Positions 30,935 to 40,664 of a stretch of 45,454 nucleotides of DNA are shown piece after piece. The notes below the pieces were generated by a model, which was given only the letters and a program-made list of their open reading frames with translations, was not told where the DNA came from and searched no databases. The stretch comes from Pseudoalteromonas sp. BSi20652 (GTDB taxonomy: Bacteria; Pseudomonadota; Gammaproteobacteria; Enterobacterales; Alteromonadaceae): the NCBI RefSeq assembly GCF_000239855.1, contig NZ_BADT01000131.1, positions 1 through 45,454 of the forward strand. Reading direction: 5' to 3'. Position 1 is the stretch's first letter; each line of letters opens with the position of its first letter. Both the position numbers and the translations under genes were made by a program.

Positions 30935-32470
30935 ATGCACGTATTAATGGTTGCAGCAGAAAATGATGCGTTACCCAACGCAAAAGTAGGCGGAGTTGCT
31001 GATGTAGTTCGCGATGCTCCCAAAGCACTTGCAGAACAAGGAATAACAGTCGATGTTGTTATTCCTGATTACGGTTTTGAACACCTTAATCGCGTTTATA
31101 TTGGTGAAGTCACCGTGGCATTTCACGCGCAACCACATACCTTAAAACTTTACAAAATAGTACAAACTCAACGTAATGTAACTCAAATTGTGATTAGTCA
31201 TTCGCTATTTAGTGATTCTGGCCTCGTGTATTGCAATGATGCGCCGGGTAGGCCTTTTGCAACTGATGCGACTAAGTTTGCATTATTTAATATCGCTGTT
31301 TGTGAAGCTTTACTGCAGGGAGTACTTAGACGCCCTGATGCAATACATTTGCATGATTGGCACAGTGCCTGTGTCTCTGTTTTACTAAAGTTTGAGCAGC
31401 GCTATAGCTCACTTTTTAATTTGCATATTGCTTACACTGTTCACAATATTGCATTGCAAGGCATTAGACCTTTTAAGCATGATGATTCTAGCTTAGAAGC
31501 TTGGTTTCCTTCGCTTAGCTATAATGGTCAGCATTTATGTGATCCCCGTTATCCTAATTGTTTTAATCCTATGCGCAGTGCCATTAACCTGTGCGATAAA
31601 GTACATGTTGTATCCCCTACTTACAGCGAAGAAGTACTTAAAACAAGCAATTACGAGCATGGTTTTTTTGGTGGCGAAGGGCTTGAGCTCGACCTGCAAA
31701 ATGCTGCAATAAAAGGTAAGCTTGTCGGTATTTTAAATGGCTGCGAATATCCAAGTAATGCACTTGAAGGAGCAACCATCGCCGATTTTTATAGCCAAGC
31801 CGAGAGCACTTTGTTTACTTGGATGGCAAATAGCGAGCAGTTACAAAGCGGTTACTATATTGCCCACCAACGACTACAGCAATTTAAAGCAACGGTTAAT
31901 AATGGGCCATTAGTCACAAGTGTTGGCCGACTTACAGATCAAAAAGTTTTGTTATTGTGCCAGCAGATTAATGGAGCTTTAGCTATTGATAAAGTGTGCC
32001 AAGTTATTAATGAATATAACGGCAGACTCATTGTTTTAGGTTCGGGCGACAAAGAACTCGAAAGCATATTTACAAAAGCAATGGCGCGTAATTCTAATCT
32101 TTTATTTTTGAAAGGCTATGGTCAAGGTGTTGGCGATTTAATGTATCAAATAGGTGACTTATTTTTAATGCCAAGCTCGTTTGAACCTTGTGGTATTAGC
32201 CAAATGTTGGCAATGCGTGCCGGGCAACCATGTTTAGTACACAGTGTTGGCGGATTAAAAGACACGGTAAAACATCATGAAAATGGTTTTAGTTTTAATG
32301 GCGACACGTTAGCAACGCAAACGAGTAATTTAATTAGCTGTTTAGACGAAACTCTCTTAATTAAAAAGCAGAATCCTAAAAAGTGGCATAAAATAAAGCA
32401 CAGCGCAGAGCAAATGCGTTTTTCGTGGCCGCAAGTGGCAGCCGATTATATAACAACCTTATACCGGTAA
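30935..32470 (+). CDS. glgA: Glycogen synthase GlgA (ADP-glucose type, GT5)
   Basis: 511 aa. Elongates alpha-1,4-glucan from ADP-glucose. The N-terminal ADP-glucose-binding motif is KVGGVADVV (17-25) where most enzymes have KTGGLADVV, a conservative change. GT5/GT-B landmarks follow: HLHDWHSACVSVLLKF, YTVHNIALQG, KVHVVSPTYSEEV, SVGRLTDQKVLL and the active-site loop MPSSFEPCGISQMLAMRAGQ, then SVGGLKDTV. The dedicated loop FEPCG holds the catalytic Glu. GGAAGTGG precedes the ATG by ~8 bases. Last gene of the operon, 80 bases after glgC; no obvious intrinsic terminator follows. Confidence 0.93.
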   Translation: MHVLMVAAENDALPNAKVGGVADVVRDAPKALAEQGITVDVVIPDYGFEHLNRVYIGEVTVAFHAQPHTLKLYKIVQTQRNVTQIVISHSLFSDSGLVYCNDAPGRPFATDATKFALFNIAVCEALLQGVLRRPDAIHLHDWHSACVSVLLKFEQRYSSLFNLHIAYTVHNIALQGIRPFKHDDSSLEAWFPSLSYNGQHLCDPRYPNCFNPMRSAINLCDKVHVVSPTYSEEVLKTSNYEHGFFGGEGLELDLQNAAIKGKLVGILNGCEYPSNALEGATIADFYSQAESTLFTWMANSEQLQSGYYIAHQRLQQFKATVNNGPLVTSVGRLTDQKVLLLCQQINGALAIDKVCQVINEYNGRLIVLGSGDKELESIFTKAMARNSNLLFLKGYGQGVGDLMYQIGDLFLMPSSFEPCGISQMLAMRAGQPCLVHSVGGLKDTVKHHENGFSFNGDTLATQTSNLISCLDETLLIKKQNPKKWHKIKHSAEQMRFSWPQVAADYITTLYR

Positions 32471-32559
32471 ATCGTTACTGTACTTTAAAGTTTAGTGACA
32501 ATTGTACCTGCTTAGGGTTTAATTACTTAGTATTATATAAAAACTAAGAAGTAGGTAAT

Positions 32560-33774
32560 GTGTCTGTATTTGTTGCAAGGCAAGCAATATTCAATCGCAG
32601 TAAAAAAGTAGTAGCCTATGAGCTACTTTTTCGTGATAGTCCAAAAAATTATTTTCCAGATATTGCCGAAGGCCAAGCAACAGCAAGGCTTATTATGGAA
32701 AATCAATTAAATTTAGGTACACGTCATATTACATCAGGTAAAAAGGCACTTATTAATATAGGGCCTGAATCATTAAAGCTCGATTTATGTGCTTTTTTAC
32801 CATGTCAAGATGTTGTTATTGAGTTACTCGAAAGCATTGAACCTACCGACGACAACTATGAACTGTGCCGAGGTTTATTTCATAGTAACTACAAACTCGC
32901 ACTCGATGACTTTGTATATAAACCACAATGGGATCGTTTTTTAAAGCTTGTTAAGCTCATTAAATTTGACATTGCAATTACACCTCTTTGCGAAATACAG
33001 CCCATAATTAAAAAGTTACAGTCGCATAAACAAATAAAAATACTAGCCGAAAAAATAGAAACCCAAGAAGATTATAAGCTCGCCTTTGATATGGGGTTTG
33101 ATTATTTTCAAGGTTATTTTTTTGCAAAACCCACCATGATCAAACAAAACGACATCGACTATAACTATGGTTTAGTTGTCGCTATTTACGCCGAAATAAT
33201 GAAAAACAGTCCAGATATAAAAGCTATATCTGGACTGTTTGAGCTTGATGCTGCGCTTGCATATAAATTACTGCGTTTAATTAATAGTGGTGTTTTTCCT
33301 ATACAAAGCCAAATATCGTCATTAAAGCAAGCGCTTGTGTATTTAGGTCATGAACGCCTTAAAAAGTTTGTGAGCCTTATTGTTACTGCTCATACCGCAG
33401 GTAAAAAACCTGCGGAGCTAATGCAAGTGTGTGTTGTACGTGCTCGTTTTTGTGAGTTGTTAGCAAAAAAGGTTAATAAGAGCCAGTCAGGCGAAGCATT
33501 TTTAACTGGGTTATTTTCACTGCTAGATGCAATCCTTGATCAACCAATGAGCTTACTTGTTGAAAAACTACCTTTCCCTGATGAAATAAAAACGGCATTA
33601 TTAGGGGATAAAAACACACTTTATTATATTTTAAACGTTGTTAAAGCATACGAAACAGGAAGCTGGTGGTCACTTGAACAAGCTGTACTTTTGCTAAATA
33701 TAGACAGTGCTATACTTCCTCCACTTTACCAGCAGTCAGTCGATTGGGCTGACAGTTATAAGAATAATATTTAA
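32560..33774 (+). CDS. Degenerate EAL plus HDOD signalling protein (YuxH-like)
   Basis: 404 aa starting at GTG 32560 (SVFVARQAIFNRSKKVVAYELLFRD), with TAGG a few bases upstream. The N-terminal ~200 residues are EAL-like (YELLFRDSPKNYFPD, LALDDFV, KFDIAI, AEKIET, FDYFQGYFFAKP), but the EAL motif itself reads ELL and other metal ligands are missing. Cyclic-di-GMP hydrolysis is therefore unlikely. The C-terminal ~200 residues form an HDOD domain (AISGLFELDAALAYKLLRLINSG, LKQALVYLGHERLKKFVSLI). Such proteins act as signalling or protein-interaction modules. It lies 89 bases after glgA with no visible terminator between, so it may be partly read from the glycogen operon. The DUF418 gene follows at 15 bases. 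Confidence 0.85.
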   Translation: MSVFVARQAIFNRSKKVVAYELLFRDSPKNYFPDIAEGQATARLIMENQLNLGTRHITSGKKALINIGPESLKLDLCAFLPCQDVVIELLESIEPTDDNYELCRGLFHSNYKLALDDFVYKPQWDRFLKLVKLIKFDIAITPLCEIQPIIKKLQSHKQIKILAEKIETQEDYKLAFDMGFDYFQGYFFAKPTMIKQNDIDYNYGLVVAIYAEIMKNSPDIKAISGLFELDAALAYKLLRLINSGVFPIQSQISSLKQALVYLGHERLKKFVSLIVTAHTAGKKPAELMQVCVVRARFCELLAKKVNKSQSGEAFLTGLFSLLDAILDQPMSLLVEKLPFPDEIKTALLGDKNTLYYILNVVKAYETGSWWSLEQAVLLLNIDSAILPPLYQQSVDWADSYKNNI

Positions 33775-33789
33775 CGGATAATAGCTTTA

Positions 33790-34875
33790 ATGCGCAATTA
33801 TAATATGGACTTTATTCGCGGCGTTGCCGTGCTTGGCCTAGTTTACATGAATGCTTATGCCTTCGGCCTTTTTGAATACGGGTATACCTCTTTAACTAAT
33901 CCTCCTGTAAGCGACTCAATTATTCACACCTTTAGCAGCGTGTTTGTAGACGGGCGTTTTAGAACACTGTTTAGTTTGCTTTTTGGCGCCGGGCTTTATA
34001 TTCAGTGGCAACGTTATAAGTCTGAGGTGCAGTTAAAAAGCAGGCTCTATTGGTTAATCCTCTTTGGTTTAGCGCATGGTTTTTTACTTTGGGCAGGTGA
34101 TATTTTATTTGTTTACGGTGTATCTGGCTGGCTTGTTATTAAATATTTAGAGCGTGATAGCACTGTTCTTTTAAAAAGAGGACTTGAGTTTATTTTGTTA
34201 TCGGGTGTAGCTACTGTGCTTATTGTATCTAGCGTACCCGATGAAGTGATTTACCGTGATTCAGCACAGTTTATAGATTTATATAACCCACACTATATTG
34301 ATTACTTTATTAGTAACCTCGCCATGAACACATTGATGCTTGTTATGGTGCCAATAATGACAATGTGGATGTGCGTGGGTCTTATGCTCATTGGCATTTA
34401 TTTATATAAACAAGGCGTTTTTAGTAAAGGCTTAACGACTCAGCAATTAATAGTTTGCGGTGCAATGACCCTTGTTTTTTGTGGACTCAGGCTTTATGCA
34501 TCACAGCTTAATGGCAGTTTAGGATATGGGGTGCAAGAATTTGTAAATATGTTTGCGGCCCTAGGTATGGCTACGCTGTATATTCACTTAATTGTTAAAT
34601 TTTGCAATAACAGCGCACACGTTGGCACGCTTATTCAACAAGCAGGGCGCTTAGCATTTACTTTATATATTAGCCAAACACTCATACAACTATTGTTATA
34701 TAAAGTGCTATTTACGCACTGGGTGCTCAGTTTTGATCGTATTGACTATTGGTTAGTTGCAACAGCATTAGTTGCACTGCAGCTTATATTTACCTTTTTA
34801 TACAGCCGCTATTTTAATCAAGGTCCGCTTGAATGTGTATGGCGTAAATTAACTAAAGTAAAAATTAGTGCTTAA
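33790..34875 (+). CDS. DUF418 multi-pass membrane protein (YeiB-like)
   Basis: 361 aa, roughly 8-9 membrane segments. It opens with NMDFIRGVAVLGLVYMNAYAF, the D--RG-A-LGI---N pattern of the YeiB/DUF418 family, which is distantly related to membrane acyltransferases. Its C-terminal domain shows GRLAFTLYISQTLIQLLLY and ends FNQGPLECVWRKLT, the GPLE--WR signature of DUF418. The LFSLLFGAGLYIQWQR stretch is also typical. No substrate is known for the family. It starts 15 bases after the EAL/HDOD gene and is probably cotranscribed with it. Confidence 0.88.
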   Translation: MRNYNMDFIRGVAVLGLVYMNAYAFGLFEYGYTSLTNPPVSDSIIHTFSSVFVDGRFRTLFSLLFGAGLYIQWQRYKSEVQLKSRLYWLILFGLAHGFLLWAGDILFVYGVSGWLVIKYLERDSTVLLKRGLEFILLSGVATVLIVSSVPDEVIYRDSAQFIDLYNPHYIDYFISNLAMNTLMLVMVPIMTMWMCVGLMLIGIYLYKQGVFSKGLTTQQLIVCGAMTLVFCGLRLYASQLNGSLGYGVQEFVNMFAALGMATLYIHLIVKFCNNSAHVGTLIQQAGRLAFTLYISQTLIQLLLYKVLFTHWVLSFDRIDYWLVATALVALQLIFTFLYSRYFNQGPLECVWRKLTKVKISA

Positions 34876-34961
34876 ACGCCTATAAATAGTAAATTAGGGG
34901 CGAAAAAATAGTGTGGGTGGTTTACACTACTCGCCTTAAAAATTACTACGCTATAAGTGCC

Positions 34962-35999
34962 ATGACCGAATTAAAACGTTTAAATAAATTTATTAGTGAA
35001 ACAGGATTTTGTTCACGCCGCGAAGCCGATAAATATATTGAGCAAGGTCGTGTCAGCGTTAACGGCTACTCCCCAGAAATGGGCGTAAAAGTAGCCGTTA
35101 CCGATGTTGTATTAATTGATGGTAAGCCACTTAAAGCCACACCAAAGCGCGTTTACATTGCCTACAATAAACCCGTTGGCATAACGTGTACTACCGAAAG
35201 TAAAATTCAAAGTAATATTATTCGCGCAGTAAATTATCCTACGCGTATATTCCCAATAGGGCGCTTAGATAGACCGTCTGAAGGGCTTATATTTTTAACT
35301 AACGAAGGCGATATCGTTAATAAAATTTTACGTGCGGGCAATAATCACGAAAAAGAATACGTTGTTACGGTAGATAAACCGCTTAATCGTCAGTTTGTTA
35401 CAAAAATGGCGAATGGTGTGCCTATTTTAGATACCGTTACTAAAGAATGTAAAGTAACGCAAAGTGGCCCCAAAGAATTTAAAATAGTACTTACTCAAGG
35501 TTTAAACCGTCAAATACGCCGCATGTGTGAATACTTAGGCTACGAAGTGGTAACCTTAAAACGTACGCGCATAATGAACGTAACACTTAAAGGTTTAAAA
35601 GTAGGACAGTGGCGTCACTTGTCAGATATTGAAATGGCGCAAATAAACGATTCAATTTCTGACTCAGGTAAAACCCAAGAACACTCGGTTGATACTAATA
35701 AGCAATCAGAAAATAAGGCTCCTTTAGCACCTAAAAAACGTGATTTTCAGGGCGAAAACCCACGACGCTTTAATAATGGTGATCGAAATAATGAGCGAAG
35801 TACTGAGCGAAATACAAATCGTAACTCTGAGCGCCGCAACGCTAATGGCGAGCACAAAAATGAGCGCAGTAATGCACCTTATCAAAAGCGTTCTACTACT
35901 TATGTGGGTAAGCCAAAAAGCATTAAAGAGAACAAGTCGTCTAATGCTAAATCAGACTCAAAACCAAGCTCGGACCGTATTCTCAGTCTAAAAAAATAA
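34962..35999 (+). CDS. rluF: 23S rRNA pseudouridine(2604) synthase RluF
   Basis: 345 aa from the ATG at 34962 (MTELKRLNKFISETGFCSRREADKYI, matching the family N-terminus). An upstream GTG at 34911 gives 17 residues without family support. The S4 RNA-binding domain is at ~6-60. The pseudouridine synthase core has GRLDRPSEGLIFLTN with catalytic Asp103, and then AGNNHEKEYVVTVDKP, QGLNRQIRRMCEYLGYEV and LKRTRIMNVTL, as in E. coli RluF rather than RluB or RluE. The last ~100 residues are disordered and rich in Asn, Arg, Ser, Glu and Lys (ERNTNRNSERRNANGEHKNE), probably an extra RNA-contacting tail. Confidence 0.94.
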   Translation: MTELKRLNKFISETGFCSRREADKYIEQGRVSVNGYSPEMGVKVAVTDVVLIDGKPLKATPKRVYIAYNKPVGITCTTESKIQSNIIRAVNYPTRIFPIGRLDRPSEGLIFLTNEGDIVNKILRAGNNHEKEYVVTVDKPLNRQFVTKMANGVPILDTVTKECKVTQSGPKEFKIVLTQGLNRQIRRMCEYLGYEVVTLKRTRIMNVTLKGLKVGQWRHLSDIEMAQINDSISDSGKTQEHSVDTNKQSENKAPLAPKKRDFQGENPRRFNNGDRNNERSTERNTNRNSERRNANGEHKNERSNAPYQKRSTTYVGKPKSIKENKSSNAKSDSKPSSDRILSLKK

Positions 36000-36021
36000 T
36001 GTGCAGCTAAGTGGTATTCTA

Positions 36022-36606
36022 CTACCACTGTATTTCTTGTACTATATTACCCAGTGGGCTTTTAACGCCCACTAAGTTTACGTTGTTATTTTGCAAACTC
36101 ACCAATCTACCTTTATCTAAATACCATCTAAAAGTGTGCTTTTTATAGCTTTTTAAATCCAGTACAGTCAGTTTTGCGCAACTGTATTCATAATCAGTTG
36201 GGCAAGTACCTACTTCGAGTAACTGATATTCTTGCTGCCATATATTATCGCCGTATTTATTAGCCAGTAACTTTACTGAAATACATACTGACGTCCACAA
36301 CCATAAGTAAATTAAAATAGGTAAACCGATTGGTATAAATACTGAACGGAACTTCCCGTGTTCAACAATATAATCCTTAACCGTATGTTTAAATTCAACG
36401 TTATTATTGTATTTTTTATATAGGTGCTTAAATAAAGCAACCGATAACACGATCGTCATTATTGGAAATAACGTAAATGTTAAAGTGTCATATATACCGT
36501 TGGGGATAAACGCGGGATCGGCTTGTTCATCCCATGCAAGTATAACCAGTGGAGGGGCTGTTGCTAAAAGTAGTAACGCGCTGTTGAATAGTTGTTTAAA
36601 GGTCAC
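36022..36606 (-). CDS. Membrane protein of unknown function
   Basis: 194 aa, not recognised. Three hydrophobic segments (about 8-25, 42-63 and 88-112) are followed by a ~75-residue polar tail with Cys134, Cys143 (in VGTCPTDYEYSCAKLTVLD) and several basic residues. That tail could be a small folded domain held by a disulphide if it faces the periplasm. No motif suggests activity. It is convergent with rluF and lies 49 bases after another minus-strand membrane gene, so the two may be cotranscribed. Confidence 0.6.
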   Translation of the reverse strand: MTFKQLFNSALLLLATAPPLVILAWDEQADPAFIPNGIYDTLTFTLFPIMTIVLSVALFKHLYKKYNNNVEFKHTVKDYIVEHGKFRSVFIPIGLPILIYLWLWTSVCISVKLLANKYGDNIWQQEYQLLEVGTCPTDYEYSCAKLTVLDLKSYKKHTFRWYLDKGRLVSLQNNNVNLVGVKSPLGNIVQEIQW

Positions 36607-36655
36607 AGGTTATCCGCTTATAAAGTGTTGCTTTGTATAAAGCCTCAATTAGCTC

Positions 36656-36910
36656 TTAAGTGCTAAAACCAATGTAAAATAAGAGTATACCTAAATAAAT
36701 TGCAATCGCCGATAATGCGTTCTTAGAGCGCAGGCGTTTAACTATATCGCGTGTACCATCAAGCATGCCTGAAATTACCAGCAGTAAACCACCTGTAAAT
36801 CGGTAGTTGTTTAAGTTCACGTTACCATTATCGTCAGTTATAAAGCGTAAATAACCAAAAAGTATAAAAAGACTGCCCGCTATTAGTACTGCTATTTTAA
36901 AGTTTTCCAA
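36656..36910 (-). CDS. Small membrane protein of unknown function
   Basis: 84 aa with three predicted hydrophobic segments (about 4-23, 38-50 and 66-83), separated by a polar stretch (RFITDDNGNVNLNNYRFTGG) and a basic one (RDIVKRLRSKN). I do not recognise a family. First gene of a probable pair with the 194-aa membrane protein. No clear function. Confidence 0.55.
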   Translation of the reverse strand: MENFKIAVLIAGSLFILFGYLRFITDDNGNVNLNNYRFTGGLLLVISGMLDGTRDIVKRLRSKNALSAIAIYLGILLFYIGFST

Positions 36911-37035
36911 TGCTTTTCCATAATATTGAGTTAGATACTAAAACGCCACTAAGTTGAGTCATTATAATTTTACTATATTTCGAATTTAAATTTTGCCTAA
37001 ATCCATTAAATGGCCTCATTATGTCGCTATATTAG

Positions 37036-37047
37036 GCGTATATACGC
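37036..37047. promoter_or_regulatory. Perfect 12-bp palindrome in a divergent control region
   Basis: GCGTATATACGC, flanked by TTAG on the left and TAAA on the right. It lies in the 242-base gap between the divergent 84-aa membrane gene and the SEC-C gene and has no T-run, so it looks like an operator. The regulator is not known. Confidence 0.4.
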
Positions 37048-37152
37048 TAAAGCCTGATTTATATTGTGCATTAGCAAGTACACCTTAGTTATATTTTGGG
37101 TAAGCTGTTAAGATGCGCCGTCTTAATAATGTAGAAAGGTTATAGAAGTAAC

Positions 37153-37485
37153 ATGTCAAAATTTTTCTTTATGGGTAAGCCCGATATAATGGGTAAAAAT
37201 AACAGTAATGGATTTGCGCCAAATCGTACCGTAAAGGTCGGCACAGAGTTACACCCGTTAACGCTAATTGTAAACTCAGCTGAACGACAATCAGAAATAG
37301 AAGCAATACTAGAAGAGCATTCGCTGTTTGCTTCAATTGAAGTTAAAGCGGAAGCACCAGAAGATATTCGCGAACTAGACTTTGCGCTTAGCAAGTCAAC
37401 ACCACAAGTATTTGATAAAGTACCAGAGCGTAACGCACCTTGTGTATGTGGTAGCGGCAAAAAATATAAGAAGTGTTGCGGTTAG
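37153..37485 (+). CDS. PBPRA1643-family SEC-C metal-binding protein
   Basis: 110 aa. The C-terminal RNAPCVCGSGKKYKKCCG is a SEC-C zinc motif with Cys97, Cys99, Cys108 and Cys109, like the tail of SecA. The N-terminus MSKFFFMGKPDIMGKNNSNGF fits the small PBPRA1643 family (SWIM/SEC-C motif protein) of marine gammaproteobacteria. The function of the family is unknown; SEC-C motifs bind zinc and often contact ribosomes or partner proteins. No operon partner; closed by a strong terminator. Confidence 0.88.
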   Translation: MSKFFFMGKPDIMGKNNSNGFAPNRTVKVGTELHPLTLIVNSAERQSEIEAILEEHSLFASIEVKAEAPEDIRELDFALSKSTPQVFDKVPERNAPCVCGSGKKYKKCCG

Positions 37486-37534
37486 TTTCTTAACAACTAA
37501 ATATGTAGCCTTTCTTTTTTCATCGGTATTAAAT

Positions 37535-37569
37535 AAAAATGCCACTGACCTTGAGCCAGTGGCATTTTT
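37535..37569. terminator. Strong bidirectional intrinsic terminator
   Basis: AAAAATGCCACTG (37535-37547) pairs perfectly with CAGTGGCATTTTT (37557-37569), with a 9-base loop. It lies between the convergent SEC-C gene and the RND permease gene. Twelve of the 13 stem bases are identical to the terminator at 5359. Confidence 0.92.
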
Positions 37570-37593
37570 AATGTTAACCGATTATATGTTTAA

Positions 37594-40500
37594 CTACTTA
37601 CGTGGCTCGTAATCAATTCTAAATATAACCGTGTACAGTACTGGCACTACAATTAGAGTCAAAATTGTAGCAAAGCCTAGACCAAACATAATCGTTACCG
37701 CCATTGACTGAAAAAATACGTCAAATAACAGCGGGATCATACCCAAAATAGTAGTTATAGCTGCCATTGCAACCGGTCGTACACGGCTTACACCAGAGTC
37801 AAACACGGCTTCATAGGGCGATTTACCTTCCCTTAATTCAAGATTTATTTGATCAACTAATACAATACCGTTTTTGATTAGCATACCGCTTAAGCTTAAT
37901 AAACCAAGCAGTCCCATAAAACTAAATGGAGCATTCATCGCTAACAACCCTGCGCTCACGCCAATAATCGCTAATGGTACAGTTGCCCAAATAACAAGAG
38001 GTTGTTTTACTGAGTTAAATAGTAAGACCGTGACTGCAAACATAGCTAAATAACCTAGCGGTAATGAGCCAAAAATTGCTTTTTGCGCCTTGCTTGATGA
38101 TTCAAATTCACCGCCCCATTCAAGCTCATATCCATGTGGTAGTTTTATGCCTTCTACCGACGCGCGAATACGGGCAAATAGTTTTGCCGGTGTTTCATCA
38201 CCTAATACATTGTTGTCAGCCATAACGGTAATAGTACGTTTTCGATCGCGGCGCATTATTAAGCTGTCTTCCCACTGCACATCAAATTCGTCTACAACCT
38301 GAGTCACTGGCACAAATACACCCAATACAGGGCTGTATATTTGAAGGTCGTGTACGCTTTCTACGTTTAAGCGCTCGTTAGCCGGAGAGCGAGCAATAAT
38401 AGGTAGCAACTGCGTGCCATCGCGATATACGCCCACTTGTTTTCCCGATAAGCTCGTTAGTAATACATTGTCTAAGTCTGATTTACTAATACCTAATCGA
38501 CGTGCTTTTTGCTCATTAAATTGCGGGCGAATCATTTTGGTTCGTGCGCGCCAGTCATCTCGAATATTAAATGCACCGTCGTCCTTGCCTAATATCTCTT
38601 TGGCTTTAGCGGATAACTGCCTTAATACCACGGGGTCAGGACCCGAAAAACGTGCTTCTATTTTTGCATCAGTAGAAGGGCCAATTTCCATAGGTTTAAT
38701 TTTAAGCTGTGCAGAGAGTGCATAATTGTGTGAGTAATCACGCACTGTTTGCATTACAGTTGCTACGGCTTCTCTATCGGCAACACGAATAATTAATTGC
38801 CCATACGCTGGGTATGATTTTTCTGGCGCGTAGGTAAGCATAAATCGCGGTGCACCTTGACCTGTTGTGCTGGTTACTTCTTCAACAAGCTGTTCTTTTA
38901 ATAAAAACTGTTCAAGTTTTTTAATGCCCTCAAGGGTCGAGCGAATATCAGAGCCTTGCTCTTGCCAGTAATCTACATAAAACATAGGCGTATTAGAGGC
39001 AGGAAAAAACGACTGTTTTACAGAGCCAAAACCAACAACCGCTGTACACAGTAAAACAACCATTAATACAAGCGTGGTTTTTCTAAAGTGCAGGGCTAAA
39101 TCTAAAACCGTTTTGTAGCCGTTAAAAATGAACCCTTTATACGGATCTTCATGTTCTTGCCCTTCTTTGTTTTTAAATTCGTTTTCTTTAAACATTAAAT
39201 TGGCAAAAAATGGCGTTAGCGTAATGGCTGTTATCCAGCTTAATAAAAGCGAAATAAACAACACCCAAAACAAGCTACCGGCAAATTCACCACTGGCATC
39301 AGAGCTTAAACCAATGGGTGCAAAGGCAGTGACTGCAATGACTGTTGCACCTAATAAGGGCCATTTTGTTTGTTCAACAATATTCACAGCTGCTTTTAGT
39401 TTTGTTTGACCCCGTTTAAGGTTTATAAGTATACCTTCAGTGACGACTATTGCGTTATCAACCAGCATACCAAGCGCAATAATAAGCGCGCCCAACGATA
39501 TACGTTGTAAGTCGATAGCAAACAACTTCATAAATATAAACGTACCCAATACAGTTAGTAGTAAAATCCCACCAATTAAAATACCGCTTTTTAAACCCAT
39601 AAATAACAGCAGAACTACAATAACTATCGCAATGGCTTCTAGCAGGCTAATAATAAAACCATCAACTGATTTTTCTACTTCTTTAGGTTGGTTATACACA
39701 GAGCTTATATCAATACCATGTGGACGTTGGTATTCAAGTGAGGCTAAATGCTCATCTATGTGCTTACCAATATCAACCACGTTAACGCCCGATGTAAACG
39801 ACACACCAATTAAAAGTGCTTGTTTGTTGTTAAAGCGAATAATGTTATTAGGTACTTCAGCGTATTCTCTATAAACCTTTGCAACATCGCCTAAATAAAT
39901 AAGTTCACTTTCACCTGATTTTGAAATGAGCAACGTTTCGAGCTCTTTTACGTCTTTAAATTCACCGGTAGGGTGTAAGCGGATTGATTCATCACCCACG
40001 CGAATTTTACCGGCGTTAGAGACTGTATTTTGTGATTGTAATAATTGAAATATATGACTTGGTGCAATACCCAACTGAGCCAATTTACGTGTAGAAATTT
40101 CTACCATAACTTGAGCTGTTTGTTCACCCGCTATTGTTACTTTACTTACGCCTTTAACCAATACCAGTTCACGTTTTAAAAAGTCGACGTAATCTTTAAG
40201 TTCATCATACGAATAACCATCACCGGTTACCGAATACATAACACCGTAAACGTCGGCAAAGTCGTCCAAAATAGTGCTTGGGTAAACACCACTGGGTAAT
40301 GACGGAGACAGGTCGTTAATTTTACGGCGCATTTCATCCCAAATTTGGCGAAGCTGCTCTTTACGGTAAGTGCTTTTCATTTCAACAGTAATTTGTGATT
40401 TCCCGTTAGATGAAATAGACGTAACGTAATCAACATAAGGTAATTGCTGAATCGCGTTTTCAATCGGAAAAGTAACTTCTTCTTCAACTTGCTGCGGCGA

Positions 40501-40662
40501 AGCGCCAGGGTACATGGTAATAACCATGGCTTTTTTAAGCGTAAACTCAGGGTCTTCTAGTTGCCCTAAATCAAAGTACGACACACTACCGCCAATTAAT
40601 AGCAGCAGCGTAAACATCCAACTGATTACTTTTTTCTCTATGGAGAGTTGTGCAAAGCTCAT
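37594..40662 (-). CDS. RND-family efflux transporter permease
   Basis: 1022 aa, the usual AcrB-type length, with 12 expected membrane segments and two large periplasmic loops. The first helix is followed by EDPEFTLKKAMVITMYPGASPQQVEEEVTFPIE, typical of the family. The proton-relay helix reads GMLVDNAIVVTE: one Asp is kept, and the second Asp of AcrB is Asn here, which I recall as common in this RND branch. The helix-10 lysine is present (SGMLIKNGIVLVDQ). It pumps hydrophobic or amphipathic compounds out with an adaptor and an outer-membrane channel. The adaptor gene is 2 bases upstream; no channel gene is in the window. Substrates unknown. Confidence 0.93.
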   Translation of the reverse strand: MSFAQLSIEKKVISWMFTLLLLIGGSVSYFDLGQLEDPEFTLKKAMVITMYPGASPQQVEEEVTFPIENAIQQLPYVDYVTSISSNGKSQITVEMKSTYRKEQLRQIWDEMRRKINDLSPSLPSGVYPSTILDDFADVYGVMYSVTGDGYSYDELKDYVDFLKRELVLVKGVSKVTIAGEQTAQVMVEISTRKLAQLGIAPSHIFQLLQSQNTVSNAGKIRVGDESIRLHPTGEFKDVKELETLLISKSGESELIYLGDVAKVYREYAEVPNNIIRFNNKQALLIGVSFTSGVNVVDIGKHIDEHLASLEYQRPHGIDISSVYNQPKEVEKSVDGFIISLLEAIAIVIVVLLLFMGLKSGILIGGILLLTVLGTFIFMKLFAIDLQRISLGALIIALGMLVDNAIVVTEGILINLKRGQTKLKAAVNIVEQTKWPLLGATVIAVTAFAPIGLSSDASGEFAGSLFWVLFISLLLSWITAITLTPFFANLMFKENEFKNKEGQEHEDPYKGFIFNGYKTVLDLALHFRKTTLVLMVVLLCTAVVGFGSVKQSFFPASNTPMFYVDYWQEQGSDIRSTLEGIKKLEQFLLKEQLVEEVTSTTGQGAPRFMLTYAPEKSYPAYGQLIIRVADREAVATVMQTVRDYSHNYALSAQLKIKPMEIGPSTDAKIEARFSGPDPVVLRQLSAKAKEILGKDDGAFNIRDDWRARTKMIRPQFNEQKARRLGISKSDLDNVLLTSLSGKQVGVYRDGTQLLPIIARSPANERLNVESVHDLQIYSPVLGVFVPVTQVVDEFDVQWEDSLIMRRDRKRTITVMADNNVLGDETPAKLFARIRASVEGIKLPHGYELEWGGEFESSSKAQKAIFGSLPLGYLAMFAVTVLLFNSVKQPLVIWATVPLAIIGVSAGLLAMNAPFSFMGLLGLLSLSGMLIKNGIVLVDQINLELREGKSPYEAVFDSGVSRVRPVAMAAITTILGMIPLLFDVFFQSMAVTIMFGLGFATILTLIVVPVLYTVIFRIDYEPRK

Positions 40663-40664
40663 AA

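Noticed and set aside
35740-35991. Tandem repeat or second gene in the RluF tail
   Set aside because: The NER/NRN-rich stretch is irregular and in frame with RluF; other-frame ORFs there have no support. It is a disordered basic tail.
37594-40662. Inactive RND pump because the second proton-relay Asp is Asn
   Set aside because: From memory, LVDNAIVV is common in this RND branch, and the other Asp and the helix-10 Lys are present.
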